In this document: piece by piece, positions 34,694-43,602 of the stretch | How the letters are laid out: each line of letters starts with the position of its first letter | Position numbering within the stretch: position 1 is the first letter of the stretch | Assembly: GCF_002934065.1 (NCBI RefSeq) | Contig: NZ_CP018049.1 | Coordinates: 122,501-186,500, forward strand | Length of the DNA stretch: 64,000 nucleotides | Reading direction: 5' to 3' | From: Pseudomonas orientalis | Lineage (GTDB): Bacteria; Pseudomonadota; Gammaproteobacteria; Pseudomonadales; Pseudomonadaceae | Program-made: the position numbers and the translations under genes | Notes under the pieces: generated by a model | Databases searched by the model: none | Told to the model about the DNA's origin: nothing | The model's input: only the letters and a program-made list of their open reading frames with translations

Positions 34694-36047
34694 TGCCATC
34701 AAGAGCGCGGTCGGGCGCTACTTCAAAGGTTCCGACTCGCTGCAGGGCCAGCCGCTGCCCGAGGTCAACAAAGCGCTGATCGAGGATGCGCCGCGGGTCA
34801 TCCGCCTGACCATCTGGGCCATCATCGCGTTCTTTGTGTTCCTGGTGGTGTGGGCGGGTTTCTCCGAAATCGACGAAGTGACCCGAGGCGACGGCAAGGC
34901 GATTCCGTCGTCCAAGCTGCAGAAAATCCAGAACCTGGAAGGCGGTATCGTCGCCGAGCTGTACGTCAAGGAAGGCCAGATCGTCGAGGCCGGTGCGCCT
35001 TTGATTCGCCTGGACGACACGCGGTTTGTGTCCAACGCCGGGGAAACCGAAGCGCTGCGCCTGGCCATGCAGCTGCGCGTCGAGCGCCTGAGTGCGCAGG
35101 TGGACGACCGCCCGCTGACGATTCCCGACGATGTGCTCAAAGCCGCGCCCAGCCAGGCCGCCAACGAGCGCTCACTGTATGAAAGCCGCCGCCAGCAGTT
35201 GAAAGACGAAGTCGGCGGTTTGCAGGAGCAACTGGTGCAGCGCCAACAGGAGTTGCGTGAGTTCACCTCCAAGCAAAGCCAGTACCGCAGCCAGTTGTCC
35301 CTGCAACGCCAGGAAATCAACATGTCCGAGCCGCTGGTGGCCCAGGGCGCGGTGTCGCCGGTGGAAGTGCTGCGCCTCAAGCGCGCCGAAATGGAAACCC
35401 GAGGCCAACTGGATGCCACCACCCTGGCGATCCCGCGCGCCGAATCGGCGATCAAGGAAGTGCAGCGCAAGATCGACGAGACCCGTGGCAAATTCCGCAG
35501 CGAAGCCCTGACCCAGCTCAACGAAGCGCGCACCGAACTGAACAAGGCCGAATCCACCGGCCGCGCCCTGGAAGACCGCGTCAGCCGTACCCTGGTCACC
35601 TCGCCGGTGCGCGGCATCGTCAAGCAGTTGCTGGTCAACACCGTCGGCGGCGTCATCCAGCCGGGCAGCGACATGGTCGAAATCGTACCGCTGGACGACA
35701 CCCTGCTGGTGGAAGCCAAGATCCGCCCGCAAGACATCGCCTTCCTGCACCCTGGACAGGAAGCGGTGGTCAAGTTCACCGCCTATGACTACACCATCTA
35801 CGGTGGCCTGAAGGCCAAGCTCGAACGCATCGGCGCCGACACCATCACCGATGAAGACAAGAAAACCACCTACTACATGATCACCCTGCGCACCGACCGC
35901 AGCCACCTGGGCACCGATGAAAAACCGCTGCTGATCATCCCCGGCATGGTCGCTTCGGTGGACATCATCACCGGCAAGAAAAGCATCCTCAGCTATCTGC
36001 TCAAGCCGATCATCAAGGCGCGGGCGGAGGCGTTGCACGAGCGTTGA
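34683..36047 (+). CDS. lapC: LapC, HlyD-type adaptor of the LapA type I secretion system
   Basis: Membrane fusion protein of 454 aa joining LapB to LapE across the periplasm. One N-terminal membrane helix (about 43-63, RLTIWAIIAFFVFLVVWAGF), then a biotinyl-lipoyl-like segment (KIQNLEGGIVAELYVKEGQIVEAG), a long coiled coil (about 130-290), and the beta-barrel domain with RGIVKQLLVNTVGGVIQPG. Start GTG at 34683, inside the end of lapB, indicating coupled translation. A REP pair follows. Confidence 0.95.
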   Translation: MSLNAIKSAVGRYFKGSDSLQGQPLPEVNKALIEDAPRVIRLTIWAIIAFFVFLVVWAGFSEIDEVTRGDGKAIPSSKLQKIQNLEGGIVAELYVKEGQIVEAGAPLIRLDDTRFVSNAGETEALRLAMQLRVERLSAQVDDRPLTIPDDVLKAAPSQAANERSLYESRRQQLKDEVGGLQEQLVQRQQELREFTSKQSQYRSQLSLQRQEINMSEPLVAQGAVSPVEVLRLKRAEMETRGQLDATTLAIPRAESAIKEVQRKIDETRGKFRSEALTQLNEARTELNKAESTGRALEDRVSRTLVTSPVRGIVKQLLVNTVGGVIQPGSDMVEIVPLDDTLLVEAKIRPQDIAFLHPGQEAVVKFTAYDYTIYGGLKAKLERIGADTITDEDKKTTYYMITLRTDRSHLGTDEKPLLIIPGMVASVDIITGKKSILSYLLKPIIKARAEALHER

Positions 36048-36069
36048 TCTCTATCGCCTGCTCCGGCCT

Positions 36070-36146
36070 CATCGGGGGCAAGCCCCCTCCCACACTTGAT
36101 TTGTGAACACACTTAAAATGTGGGAGGGGGCTTGCCCCCGATGAGG
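36070..36146. repeat. REP pair after lapC
   Basis: CATCGGGGGCAAGCCCCCTC and its inverted partner (GAGGGGGCTTGCCCCCGATG) face each other over about 30 bases. They are oriented tail-to-tail compared with the pair after lapD. Confidence 0.9.
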
Positions 36147-36246
36147 CCATCAGCCTCACCAATGCATATGGATATGCCCTAACAGTATTTAAACTTCCAT
36201 TCTCAGGCCTATAAATTCACTGCCCTGTCCGCCGGAAGTGAACCCA

Positions 36247-37113
36247 ATGCCCGCCACCCTTCAAACCTTCGACATCCGCCCCTTCCCCGGCAGTGTCGGC
36301 GCCGAAATCGTCGGCCTGGATCTGTCCCAACCCGTCAACGACCAGGACTTCGCCCGCATCCACCGCGCGCACCTGGACCACCACGTCATCGTGTTCCGCG
36401 ACCAACGCATCACCCCTGAACAACAGATCGCTTTCAGTCGGCGCTTCGGCGTGCTGCAGATCCACGTGCTCAAACAGTTCCTGCTGGCCAACCACCCGGA
36501 AATCCTGATCGTCTCCAACATCATCGAAAACGGCCAATCCATCGGCCTGGGCGATGCGGGCAAGTTCTGGCACTCGGACCTGTCGTACAAGCAACTGCCC
36601 AGCCTGGGCTCGATGCTGCACGCCCAGGAACTGCCGTCCGAAGGCGGCGACACCCTGTTTGCCGACATGCACAAGGCCTGGGAGCAACTGCCCGAGCACC
36701 TGCGCAACGCCGTCGAGGGGCGCCGCGCCGCGCATTCCTACACGGCGCGTTACAGCGAAACCAAATTCGAAGGTAACTGGCGCCCGACCCTGACCCCTGA
36801 ACAGCTCGCCCAGGTGGCCGAAGTGGTGCACCCCATCGTGCGTACCCATCCTGAAAACGGCCGCAAGGCGCTGTTCGTCAGCGAAGGCTTCACCACCCGC
36901 ATCGTCGGCCTGCCGGATGACGAAAGCCGCGACCTGCTGGCCCAGCTCTACGCTCACAGTGTGTTGCCGGAAAACATCTACCGCCACCAGTGGCAGCCCC
37001 ACGACCTGGTGTTCTGGGACAACCGCTCGCTGATCCACTTGGCCGCCGGTTGCCCGAGTCACCTGCGGCGCAAATTGTTCCGTACCACCATCCAGGGCGA
37101 TGCGCCATTCTGA
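36247..37113 (+). CDS. TauD/TfdA-family Fe(II)/2-oxoglutarate dioxygenase
   Basis: A 288-aa non-haem iron oxygenase that would hydroxylate a small substrate using 2-oxoglutarate and O2. The iron triad is visible: H109 and D111 in KFWHSDLSY, and H264 in NRSLIHLAAG; the Arg for the 2-oxoglutarate carboxylate is in LRRKLFRTTI (near 275-279). A GTG at 36238 could start three codons earlier, but GGAAG stands at good distance from ATG 36247. No sulfonate or phenoxyacetate genes are nearby, so the TauD name should not be read as taurine use. The LysR gene follows in the same direction and may control it. Confidence 0.88.
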   Translation: MPATLQTFDIRPFPGSVGAEIVGLDLSQPVNDQDFARIHRAHLDHHVIVFRDQRITPEQQIAFSRRFGVLQIHVLKQFLLANHPEILIVSNIIENGQSIGLGDAGKFWHSDLSYKQLPSLGSMLHAQELPSEGGDTLFADMHKAWEQLPEHLRNAVEGRRAAHSYTARYSETKFEGNWRPTLTPEQLAQVAEVVHPIVRTHPENGRKALFVSEGFTTRIVGLPDDESRDLLAQLYAHSVLPENIYRHQWQPHDLVFWDNRSLIHLAAGCPSHLRRKLFRTTIQGDAPF

Positions 37114-37173
37114 AACGGTAAAGCCTGCTAGGATTGCGCCCAGTTCACTCCCGATCGATCACGAGTGCTTGGC

Positions 37174-38094
37174 ATGCAACTACCGGACATGAACCTGCTG
37201 GTCGCCCTCGACGCCTTGCTCGATGAAGGCAGCGTGGTGGGCGCGGCGCGGCGGATGAACCTGAGCCCGGCGGCCATGAGCCGCACCCTCACGCGTATCC
37301 GCGAAGCGGTCGGCGATCCGATCCTGGTACGCGCCGGTCGCGGCCTGGTGCCGACGCCCAAGGCGCTGGAGCTGCAAGGCCAGGTGCGCACTGTGGTGGA
37401 GCAGGCGGCGTTGCTGTTTCGCTCGGCCGATCAAGTGGACTTGAGCACCCTGCGCCGCCGCTTCAGCGTGCGCGCCAACGACTTTTTCATCGGCGTGTAT
37501 GGCGGGCGACTGTTCGACACCATGCAGCGCGTGGCGCCGTTCTGCGAGCTGCGCTTCGTGCCCGAAGGCGACACCGACGACGAAGCGCTGCGCGAAGGGC
37601 GATTGGACTTGCGCGTGAGCAATACCCTGCCGGCGAGCCCCGAAGTGAAGGTGCAGAACCTGTTCTCGACCACCTTCGTCGGCCTGGCGCGGGAAGATCA
37701 TCCACTGTTTGACGCAGAGATCACCGCCGCGCGGTTTGCCAGTTATTCCCACATCAGCATCTCGCGGCGCGGCATCGCCCGTGGGCCGATCGATACCGCG
37801 TTGAATGCCCAGGGCCTGGAGCGCCGCGTGGCAATGATCGCCCCGGGCTTTCACGGTGCGATGTTCATGCTGCCCGACTCCGACCTGCTGCTGCCGGTGC
37901 CCAAGGAAGCGCTCCTGAGCGCCACGCGCCTGAAGCTGCCGTTGCGCGCATTCCCGCTGCCAATCTCATTGCCGACGCTGGTATTGGCTCAATCCTGGCA
38001 CCCACGCTTTGACAAAGACCCGGCACACAAATGGCTGCGCGAAACCATGCGCGAAAGCTGCCACGCCACCTGGCTCGAAGCTCAGCCCACCTGA
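37174..38094 (+). CDS. LysR-family transcriptional regulator
   Basis: A 306-aa regulator. N-terminal winged helix-turn-helix (MNLLVALDALLDEGSVVGAARRMNLSPAAMSRTLTRIREAVGDPILVRAGRGLVPTPKA), then a linker helix and a periplasmic-binding-protein-like effector domain (from about 90: RRRFSVRANDFFIGVYGGRLF). ATG 37174 is preferred over GTG 37165 because homologues start close to the helix. It is 60 bases after the dioxygenase gene, on the same strand. Effector unknown. It ends in a REP pair. Confidence 0.9.
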   Translation: MQLPDMNLLVALDALLDEGSVVGAARRMNLSPAAMSRTLTRIREAVGDPILVRAGRGLVPTPKALELQGQVRTVVEQAALLFRSADQVDLSTLRRRFSVRANDFFIGVYGGRLFDTMQRVAPFCELRFVPEGDTDDEALREGRLDLRVSNTLPASPEVKVQNLFSTTFVGLAREDHPLFDAEITAARFASYSHISISRRGIARGPIDTALNAQGLERRVAMIAPGFHGAMFMLPDSDLLLPVPKEALLSATRLKLPLRAFPLPISLPTLVLAQSWHPRFDKDPAHKWLRETMRESCHATWLEAQPT

Positions 38095-38117
38095 AATCCC
38101 AAGCCATGCTCGGTCAA

Positions 38118-38213
38118 ATGTGGGAGGGGGCTTGCCCCCGATAGCGATGTATCAGGTTCACATCAGGTGGCTGGCAGACCGCAATCGGGGGCAAGCCCCC
38201 TCCCGCATTTGGA
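38118..38213. repeat. REP pair after the LysR gene
   Basis: AATGTGGGAGGGGGCTTGCC at the left and GGGGGCAAGCCCCCTCCCGC at the right. The middle (ATAGCGATGTATCAGGTTCA and onward) is shared in part with the pair after lapD. Confidence 0.9.
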
Positions 38214-38313
38214 TTGCGTCTGACGCACTTATAAGCTGACAACAAGTAACTTTTTGTCATGCTAGAGCCTGATTAAACTGCTCGGGTATTTCTTTATTCC
38301 GAGTTACCTGTCC

Positions 38314-39849
38314 ATGACATCCCTCGCTGCCCCCGCCTTCGAGGCCGCAGCCAAACCCACTGCGCCCAGCCCACAGGTATTCGGTCCGCGCATCATCATC
38401 GGCCTGGTCGGCGTGTTGCTGGCGGTGCTGGTGTCCGGCCTCAACGAGATGGTCACCAAGGTCGCCCTCGCCGATATCCGTGGTGCGCTGTACATCGGCT
38501 TTGACGAAGGTACCTGGCTGGTCGCGGCCTACACCGCCACCTCCGTGGCGGCGATGGCGTTCGCGCCGTGGTGTGCGGTGACGCTCTCGCTGCGCCGTTT
38601 CACCCTGTGTGCCATCGGCCTGTTTACCCTGCTCGGCATCCTGTGCCCGTTCGCACCGAACTACGAAAGCCTGCTGCTCCTGCGCACGGTGCAAGGCCTG
38701 GCCGGTGGCGCGTTGCCGCCGATGCTGATGACCGTGGCGCTGCGGTTCCTGCCGGCCAACGTCAAGTTATACGGCTTGGCCGGTTATGCCCTGACGGCCA
38801 CCTTCGGCCCGAGCCTGGGCACGCCGCTGGCGGCGCTGTGGACCGAATACGTCGGCTGGCAATGGGCGTTCTGGCAGATCGTCGGGCCTTGCCTGCTGGC
38901 GATGGCCGCCGTGGCCTACGGCTTGCCGCAGGACCCGCTGCGCCTGGAGCGCTTCAAGCAGTTCAACTGGCGTGGTCTGCTGTTGGGCTTCCCGGCCATC
39001 TGCATGCTGGTGATCGGCCTGTTGCAAGGCAATCGCCTGGACTGGTTCGAGTCAGGCCTGATCACCTTCCTGCTCAGTGGCGGCACGCTGCTGATGGTGC
39101 TGTTCATGCTCAACGAGTGGTCGCAGCCGCTGCCGTTCTTCAAATTGCAGATGCTCGGCCTGCGCAACCTGTCGTTCGCGTTGATCGTGCTGGCCGGCGT
39201 GTTGATGGTGTTGACCTCGGTCATCATCATCCCGTCGAGTTTTCTCGCCCAGGTCCAGGGTTACCGCCCCCTGCAAACCGCGCCGGTGATGCTGCTGATG
39301 GCGCTGCCGCAACTGATCGCGCTGCCGCTGGTGGCCGCGCTGTGCAACCTGCGCTGGGTCGATTGCCGCTGGGTGCTGGGGATAGGCCTGGGCATGCTGG
39401 TGCTGGGCTGCATCGGCAGTTCGCACCTGACGTCGGCATGGATTCGCGATGATTTTTATGGCTGGTACCTGCTGCAGATTTTCGGCCAACCGATGGCTGT
39501 GCTGCCGCTGCTGATGCTGTCCACCGGCAGTATCCAGCCCATCGAAGGGCCGTTCGCCTCGGCCTGGTTCAACACCGTCAAGGGCCTGTCCGCCGTGATC
39601 GCCACCGCTGTGCTGGATACGCTGACCACCCAGCGCGGGCATTTTCACTCGACCATGCTGGTGGACCGCCTGGGCAATTCGCCCCTGGCCGACGGCGACG
39701 CGCCGGGCCTGGCGCAGCGCCTGCACGCGCAAGTCGTGGTGCTCACCTCTTCGGATCTGTATGTCGTCATGGCCGGTGTCGCGGTGGCGTTGATCCTGCT
39801 GATTTTCTGGATGCCTACGCGGATTTTTCCGCCTCGCGCACCGACCTGA
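38314..39849 (+). CDS. DHA2-type major facilitator exporter (EmrB-like)
   Basis: A 511-aa inner-membrane proton-driven drug exporter with about 14 hydrophobic segments. The first follows a short cytoplasmic leader (RIIIGLVGVLLAVLVSGLNEMV); a family-typical region DEGTWLVAAYTATSVAAMAF follows, and motif-like LLLLRTVQGLAGGALPPMLMTVALRF is present. The next two genes code for its adaptor and outer-membrane channel, so it should work as an EmrAB-TolC-like pump spanning both membranes. Substrate unknown. No local regulator is divergent from it; the LysR gene upstream is separated by a REP. Confidence 0.92.
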   Translation: MTSLAAPAFEAAAKPTAPSPQVFGPRIIIGLVGVLLAVLVSGLNEMVTKVALADIRGALYIGFDEGTWLVAAYTATSVAAMAFAPWCAVTLSLRRFTLCAIGLFTLLGILCPFAPNYESLLLLRTVQGLAGGALPPMLMTVALRFLPANVKLYGLAGYALTATFGPSLGTPLAALWTEYVGWQWAFWQIVGPCLLAMAAVAYGLPQDPLRLERFKQFNWRGLLLGFPAICMLVIGLLQGNRLDWFESGLITFLLSGGTLLMVLFMLNEWSQPLPFFKLQMLGLRNLSFALIVLAGVLMVLTSVIIIPSSFLAQVQGYRPLQTAPVMLLMALPQLIALPLVAALCNLRWVDCRWVLGIGLGMLVLGCIGSSHLTSAWIRDDFYGWYLLQIFGQPMAVLPLLMLSTGSIQPIEGPFASAWFNTVKGLSAVIATAVLDTLTTQRGHFHSTMLVDRLGNSPLADGDAPGLAQRLHAQVVVLTSSDLYVVMAGVAVALILLIFWMPTRIFPPRAPT

Positions 39850-39864
39850 CCCCAAGGATTTCTC

Positions 39865-40923
39865 ATGAAACGCAAAGACAAAATGGCCGTCTCCGTTATC
39901 GCTGTGTTTGCCGTCGGCGTGCTGGTGTACCTGGTTGCGCCAGGCCTTCTGGGCAGCCGGAGCCAGACCACCAACGACGCCTTCGTCGCCGCTGATTTCA
40001 CCCTGGTCGCCCCTCGCGTGGCCGGGTTCATCAAGGAAGTGCTGGTGCAGGACAACCAGCGCGTCAAAGCCGGCCAGCTGTTGGCGTTGATCGATGACCG
40101 CGACTTTCGCGCTGCCGCCCAGGCCGCCGATGCCGACACCCTGGTCGCCCAGGCCCAACTGAAAAACGCCAGCGCGACCCTGGAGCGCCAAAGCTCGGTG
40201 ATCGCCCAGGCCCAGGCCACCGTGGCGGCGGACCGTGCCGAAGTGGCGTTCGCCGAACACGAACTGAACCGCTACAACCACCTCGCCGGCGTCGGCGCAG
40301 GCACCGTGCAGAACGCCCAGCAAGCCAAGACCCGCATCGACCAGGCCACCGCGCGCCTGGCCAAGTCCACGGCAGTGCTGGCCGCCGAACGCAAGCAAGT
40401 GGAAATCCTCACGGCCCAGCGTGACGCCGCCGAAGGCGGGCTCAAGCGCGCCCAGGCCGCACTGGAAATGGCCAGTTATCAGCTGTCCTACACGCGCATC
40501 GTCGCGCCGGTGGACGGCATGGTCGGTGAGCGGGCGGTACGGGTCGGCGCCTATGTGACCCCGGGCAGCAAGATCCTCGCGGTCGTGCCGCTGGCCGAGG
40601 CCTATGTCGTGGCCAATTTCCAGGAGACGCAACTGTCCCACATGCATGCCGGCCAAGCCGTGCAAGTGCGCGTCGACAGCCTCGACGGCGAGTTGCTCAA
40701 CGGTCACCTGGAAAGCCTGGCGCCGGCCACCGGGGTGACCTTCGCCGCGGTCAAGCCGGACAACGCCACCGGCAACTTCACCAAGGTGGTGCAGCGTATT
40801 CCGGTGAAGATTGTGCTGGAGCCCAATCAGCCGCTGACCGAGCGCTTGCGCGTCGGTATGTCGGTGGAGGCCAGTGTCGACACACAGGCGGTCGCGCCCC
40901 ACCCTGAGGTGGCCCAGCAATGA
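39865..40923 (+). CDS. HlyD/EmrA-like membrane fusion protein
   Basis: A 352-aa periplasmic adaptor. One N-terminal membrane helix (about 7-27), the lipoyl-like segment starting TNDAFVAADFTLVAPRVAGFIKEVLVQDNQRVKAGQLLALIDD, an alanine-rich coiled coil (about 75-205) and a beta-barrel domain (RIVAPVDGMVGERAVRVGAYVTPGSKILAVVPL). AAGGA precedes the ATG. It overlaps the following outer-membrane gene by 4 bases (ATGA). Confidence 0.93.
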   Translation: MKRKDKMAVSVIAVFAVGVLVYLVAPGLLGSRSQTTNDAFVAADFTLVAPRVAGFIKEVLVQDNQRVKAGQLLALIDDRDFRAAAQAADADTLVAQAQLKNASATLERQSSVIAQAQATVAADRAEVAFAEHELNRYNHLAGVGAGTVQNAQQAKTRIDQATARLAKSTAVLAAERKQVEILTAQRDAAEGGLKRAQAALEMASYQLSYTRIVAPVDGMVGERAVRVGAYVTPGSKILAVVPLAEAYVVANFQETQLSHMHAGQAVQVRVDSLDGELLNGHLESLAPATGVTFAAVKPDNATGNFTKVVQRIPVKIVLEPNQPLTERLRVGMSVEASVDTQAVAPHPEVAQQ

Positions 40924-42362
40924 GACAGCTCGCCTGGCTCACCTTGAGCCTCATCAGCCTGAGTGCCTGCACCGTCGGCCCGGATTTCCAACGGCCGCAA
41001 GGCCCGCAGGTGGCCCAATGGAGTGAGCCCCAGGGGCGTCAGGCAGCCAGTCGTGCCAGCAGCGACCCGTTGCAGGAGCGCTGGTGGGACGTGTTCCACG
41101 ACGAGCAGTTGTCAGCGCTCACGCGTCGCGCCCTCAGCGATAACCTCGACCTGAAGCTGGCCAGCAGCCGCCTGCAACAAAGTCGCGCGGTGCGCCAGGT
41201 GACCACCGCCGAACGCTACCCCAACGTCGATGCGGGCGGCGGTTACCAGCGCAAGCGCAACAGCGCTAAAGGCTTGAACGACCCTTCCGGCGAGAACGGC
41301 CGCTCGGCCTTCAGCCAGTGGGACATGGGCTTTTCCGCTGCCTGGGAGCTGGACTTCTGGGGCCGGGTCAAGCGCGAGACCGAAGCCGCCGACGCCACCC
41401 TGGACGTTGCCGAAAACGACCGCCGCGCCGTGTTGCTGTCGGTGCTGGCCGAGACCGCGCAGGACTACATCCAACTGCGCGGCGTCCAGAACACCCGCGC
41501 CGTCACCGAGCAAAACCTCGACGTCGCCCGCCACAGCCTCAAGCTCTCGCAACTACGTCTGGCCGACGGTGTGGCGACCGACCTGGACGTGGCCGAAGCC
41601 GCCGCCCAGGTCGCCGCCATCGAAGCACGCCTGCCCGATCTGCAGCAGCGCCAGGATCAGTTGATCAACGCCCTGAGCCTGCTGATGGGCGAGCCGCCGC
41701 AAGCCCTGCACACGCAGCTGTCCAAGGACGCGGCCGTGCCGCAGACCCAGCGCCAGGTCGCCATCGGCCTGCCGTCGGAGCTGGCCGAGCGCCGCCCGGA
41801 CATCCGCCAGGCCGAAGCCCGTTTGCACGCCGCCACTGCCAGCATCGGCGTGGCCAAGGGTGATTTCTATCCGCGCATCACCCTGTCCGGCAGCCTCGGC
41901 TCCCAGGCCCTGCAACTCTCGGACTTCGGCTCCTGGGGCTCACGCGCCTTCGCCTTCGGCCCGCAATTGAGCCTGCCGCTGTTCAACGGCGGGCGCCTGC
42001 AAGGCATGGTCGATTTACGTGAAGCCCAGCAACAGGAAGCGGCGCTGGCCTACCAGCAAACCGTGCTGCGCGCCTGGCATGAGATCGACGACCAACTGAC
42101 CCGCTACAACGCCAGCCAACTGCGCCGCGACAGCCTGGCCGAAGCCGTGCGCCAGAACCAGATCGCGCTCACCACCGCGCAACAGCAGTACGTCGAAGGG
42201 GTAGCGGATTTCGTCAATGTGCTCACCGTGCAAAGCGCGCTGCTGGCGACCCAGGAACAGTGGGTGGAAAGCTCCACGGGCGTGTCGTTGGCCATGGTCG
42301 GCTTGTACAAGGCGTTGGGAGGAGGGTGGGAGTCGGTGTATCCGTTGCAGGCTGTTCAGTGA
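40920..42362 (+). CDS. NodT-family outer-membrane efflux lipoprotein
   Basis: A 480-aa TolC-like channel with a lipoprotein signal peptide (LISLSAC, acylated Cys17) and the family start CTVGPDFQRPQ. Two OEP repeats follow (LSVLAETAQDYIQLRGVQNT... and the second with ADFVNVLTVQSALLATQEQWVESSTGVSLAMVGLYKALGGGWE). It completes the tripartite exporter begun by the DHA2 gene. No clear terminator was seen after it. Confidence 0.93.
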   Translation: MRQLAWLTLSLISLSACTVGPDFQRPQGPQVAQWSEPQGRQAASRASSDPLQERWWDVFHDEQLSALTRRALSDNLDLKLASSRLQQSRAVRQVTTAERYPNVDAGGGYQRKRNSAKGLNDPSGENGRSAFSQWDMGFSAAWELDFWGRVKRETEAADATLDVAENDRRAVLLSVLAETAQDYIQLRGVQNTRAVTEQNLDVARHSLKLSQLRLADGVATDLDVAEAAAQVAAIEARLPDLQQRQDQLINALSLLMGEPPQALHTQLSKDAAVPQTQRQVAIGLPSELAERRPDIRQAEARLHAATASIGVAKGDFYPRITLSGSLGSQALQLSDFGSWGSRAFAFGPQLSLPLFNGGRLQGMVDLREAQQQEAALAYQQTVLRAWHEIDDQLTRYNASQLRRDSLAEAVRQNQIALTTAQQQYVEGVADFVNVLTVQSALLATQEQWVESSTGVSLAMVGLYKALGGGWESVYPLQAVQ

Positions 42363-42484
42363 TCGGAGGAAATCGGGCGTACCCACAAGACCTGCGTCTC
42401 GCTGTGCTCCAGTAATTTGGATTGCTGCTACGACGAATGGCCAAAGGTGGTGTCGAGCGTAACCTACGTTTGGTAATAGCTTTT

Positions 42485-42740
42485 TTACGTACGCAATAAC
42501 ATGAACGTGACGTCGTCTTCGGTTGCGCACCCGTCAAGGGTACGTTCTACGACGGCCTTGAACTGATCTTCGGCTGAGAGTTCGGCCCAGAATCCATCTG
42601 TCGCCATGATCCATGTCGTGTCTTGGGCAACGTGCATGGATTGAATGTGAGGCTCATGAGCCCGTCGGTGGCTCATGCAGTTGAGCAGTGTTTTGCGGGC
42701 TGGAGAGTTGGCCATGAGCGAATGGCTCAGATCGCCTCTC
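42485..42740 (-). pseudogene. C-terminal remnant of a PP2C-type Ser/Thr phosphatase
   Basis: The minus strand codes for about 84 residues ending a PP2C fold: DLSHSLMANSPARKTLLNC, then WIMATDGFWAELSAEDQF (the conserved DG aspartate of the metal centre) and EDDVTFMLLRT (final metal-binding DD.T). The N-terminal two-thirds of the phosphatase, with the other metal ligands, is absent. The open frame begins in the upstream nucleotidyltransferase remnant in another phase, so the apparent 88-codon ORF is a chance fusion across a deletion joint near 42730-42745. Not expected to be active. Confidence 0.65.
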
Positions 42741-42828
42741 CAGTGGTGCATCCACCGACAAAGGCAACTTGCTCACATAACTCTTCGCCCAGGGCCTCGG
42801 CAACCTCCTCAAGCATTTGCAGCATCAT
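42727..42828 (-). pseudogene. 33-codon N-terminal remnant of a nucleotidyltransferase-like gene
   Basis: Starts MMLQMLEEVAEALGEELCEQ and continues VAFVGGCTTGEAI before a stop. The 'FVGGCTT' segment is the start of a nucleotidyltransferase fold (AbiEii-like/uncharacterised family, where it continues to a D.D metal motif); here it breaks off just before the catalytic residues. It begins 14 bases after the regulator's stop, as expected for the second gene of a two-gene operon. The family call is from memory of similar proteins and is moderate. Confidence 0.6.
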
Positions 42829-42842
42829 TGTTCGGTTGGACG

Positions 42843-43532
42843 TCACAGTATCCACTCCCGCAGCATGGCGTCGGCGACTTTGGTCTCACGCGGTCCGCCG
42901 ATGCGGATGGCATCAACGAGGGCCAGGAAATGATAGAGAAGCTCGTCTTTCTTCACGGCGCCGGGAACGGTTTTGTACAACGGTGTAATTGCCTGCCCTT
43001 TGCTTTTTCCGTAGGCATCTGGCCAGACGGGAATAAGGTCGCCTCCGCTCATCACTTTGCCTGCCAATACCGGTGCGGCAAAGGCCGTTGGAATGCCTCG
43101 GACGATAGCGCCAGGCTTAACCGGAAAAATATAGCGAATGCTGTGCGTAACCAAATCCAGCAGCGCTGTGCTTCTTACCAGCGGGATTCCATCGATGTGC
43201 CTCGTATAAATCAAGCCGATTTCCCTGCAACGATTCAGGGATGAAGACACTTCGGTTTTGCTCAGACCCAAAGCTGAAGACAGCGCTCTCACAGAGTAGT
43301 TTTGCGAAGCGTGTTCTTCAGAATCCTCGTCTGCGTCATCCCACCCACGCCAGTCATCCATTGTTGAAAGTTGAACGGTTTCGAAGTTTTCAATATAGGC
43401 CGCAAGACTTTGAAAACCGAGGGCCGCGGTGTCTTTCTCCACAGAAAACACCCGTTTTTTTACCCGCTCCCCTTTGGCCCGTAGTTCGAGGCTGATCAGT
43501 TTGAACAGGACTACGATGTCTTGACTTTTCAT
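42843..43532 (-). CDS. HTH-type regulator, partner of the lost nucleotidyltransferase
   Basis: A 229-aa protein beginning MKSQDIVVLFKLISLELRAKG. The middle (NYSVRALSSALGLSKTEVSSSLNRCREIGLIY) is a clear helix-turn-helix segment. The C-terminal half has the conserved stretch YIFPVKPGAIVRGIPTAFAAPVLAGKV and SGGDLIPVWPDAYGKSKGQAITPLYKTVPGAVKKDELLYHFLALVDAIR. An upstream start at 43682 would add 50 unlikely residues; ATG 43532 has GGGG 7 bases ahead. Similar proteins are usually followed by a nucleotidyltransferase gene, which suggests a toxin-antitoxin or AbiE-like pair. Here the partner is truncated, so this is an orphan regulator or antitoxin. The perfect palindrome 15 bases upstream is probably its operator. 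Confidence 0.72.
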   Translation of the reverse strand: MKSQDIVVLFKLISLELRAKGERVKKRVFSVEKDTAALGFQSLAAYIENFETVQLSTMDDWRGWDDADEDSEEHASQNYSVRALSSALGLSKTEVSSSLNRCREIGLIYTRHIDGIPLVRSTALLDLVTHSIRYIFPVKPGAIVRGIPTAFAAPVLAGKVMSGGDLIPVWPDAYGKSKGQAITPLYKTVPGAVKKDELLYHFLALVDAIRIGGPRETKVADAMLREWIL

Positions 43533-43547
43533 ATGGCCCCAAAAGTT

Positions 43548-43577
43548 AGTGTCCTCTGTCCGCGGACAGAGGACACT
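43548..43577. promoter_or_regulatory. 30-bp perfect palindrome before the orphan regulator, candidate operator
   Basis: Half-site AGTGTCCTCTGTCCG followed directly by its exact reverse complement. It lies 15 bases upstream of the regulator ATG, overlapping where the promoter or leader must be. The length and perfection favour a specific dimer or tetramer binding site. Confidence 0.65.
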
Positions 43578-43602
43578 TTCTTGCATAAATTCAACCGACG
43601 TG

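Noticed and set aside
36238..37113. Naming the dioxygenase tauD
   Set aside because: It has the iron triad of the TauD/TfdA family, but no sulfonate transport or sulfur-starvation genes are nearby, so the substrate cannot be assigned.
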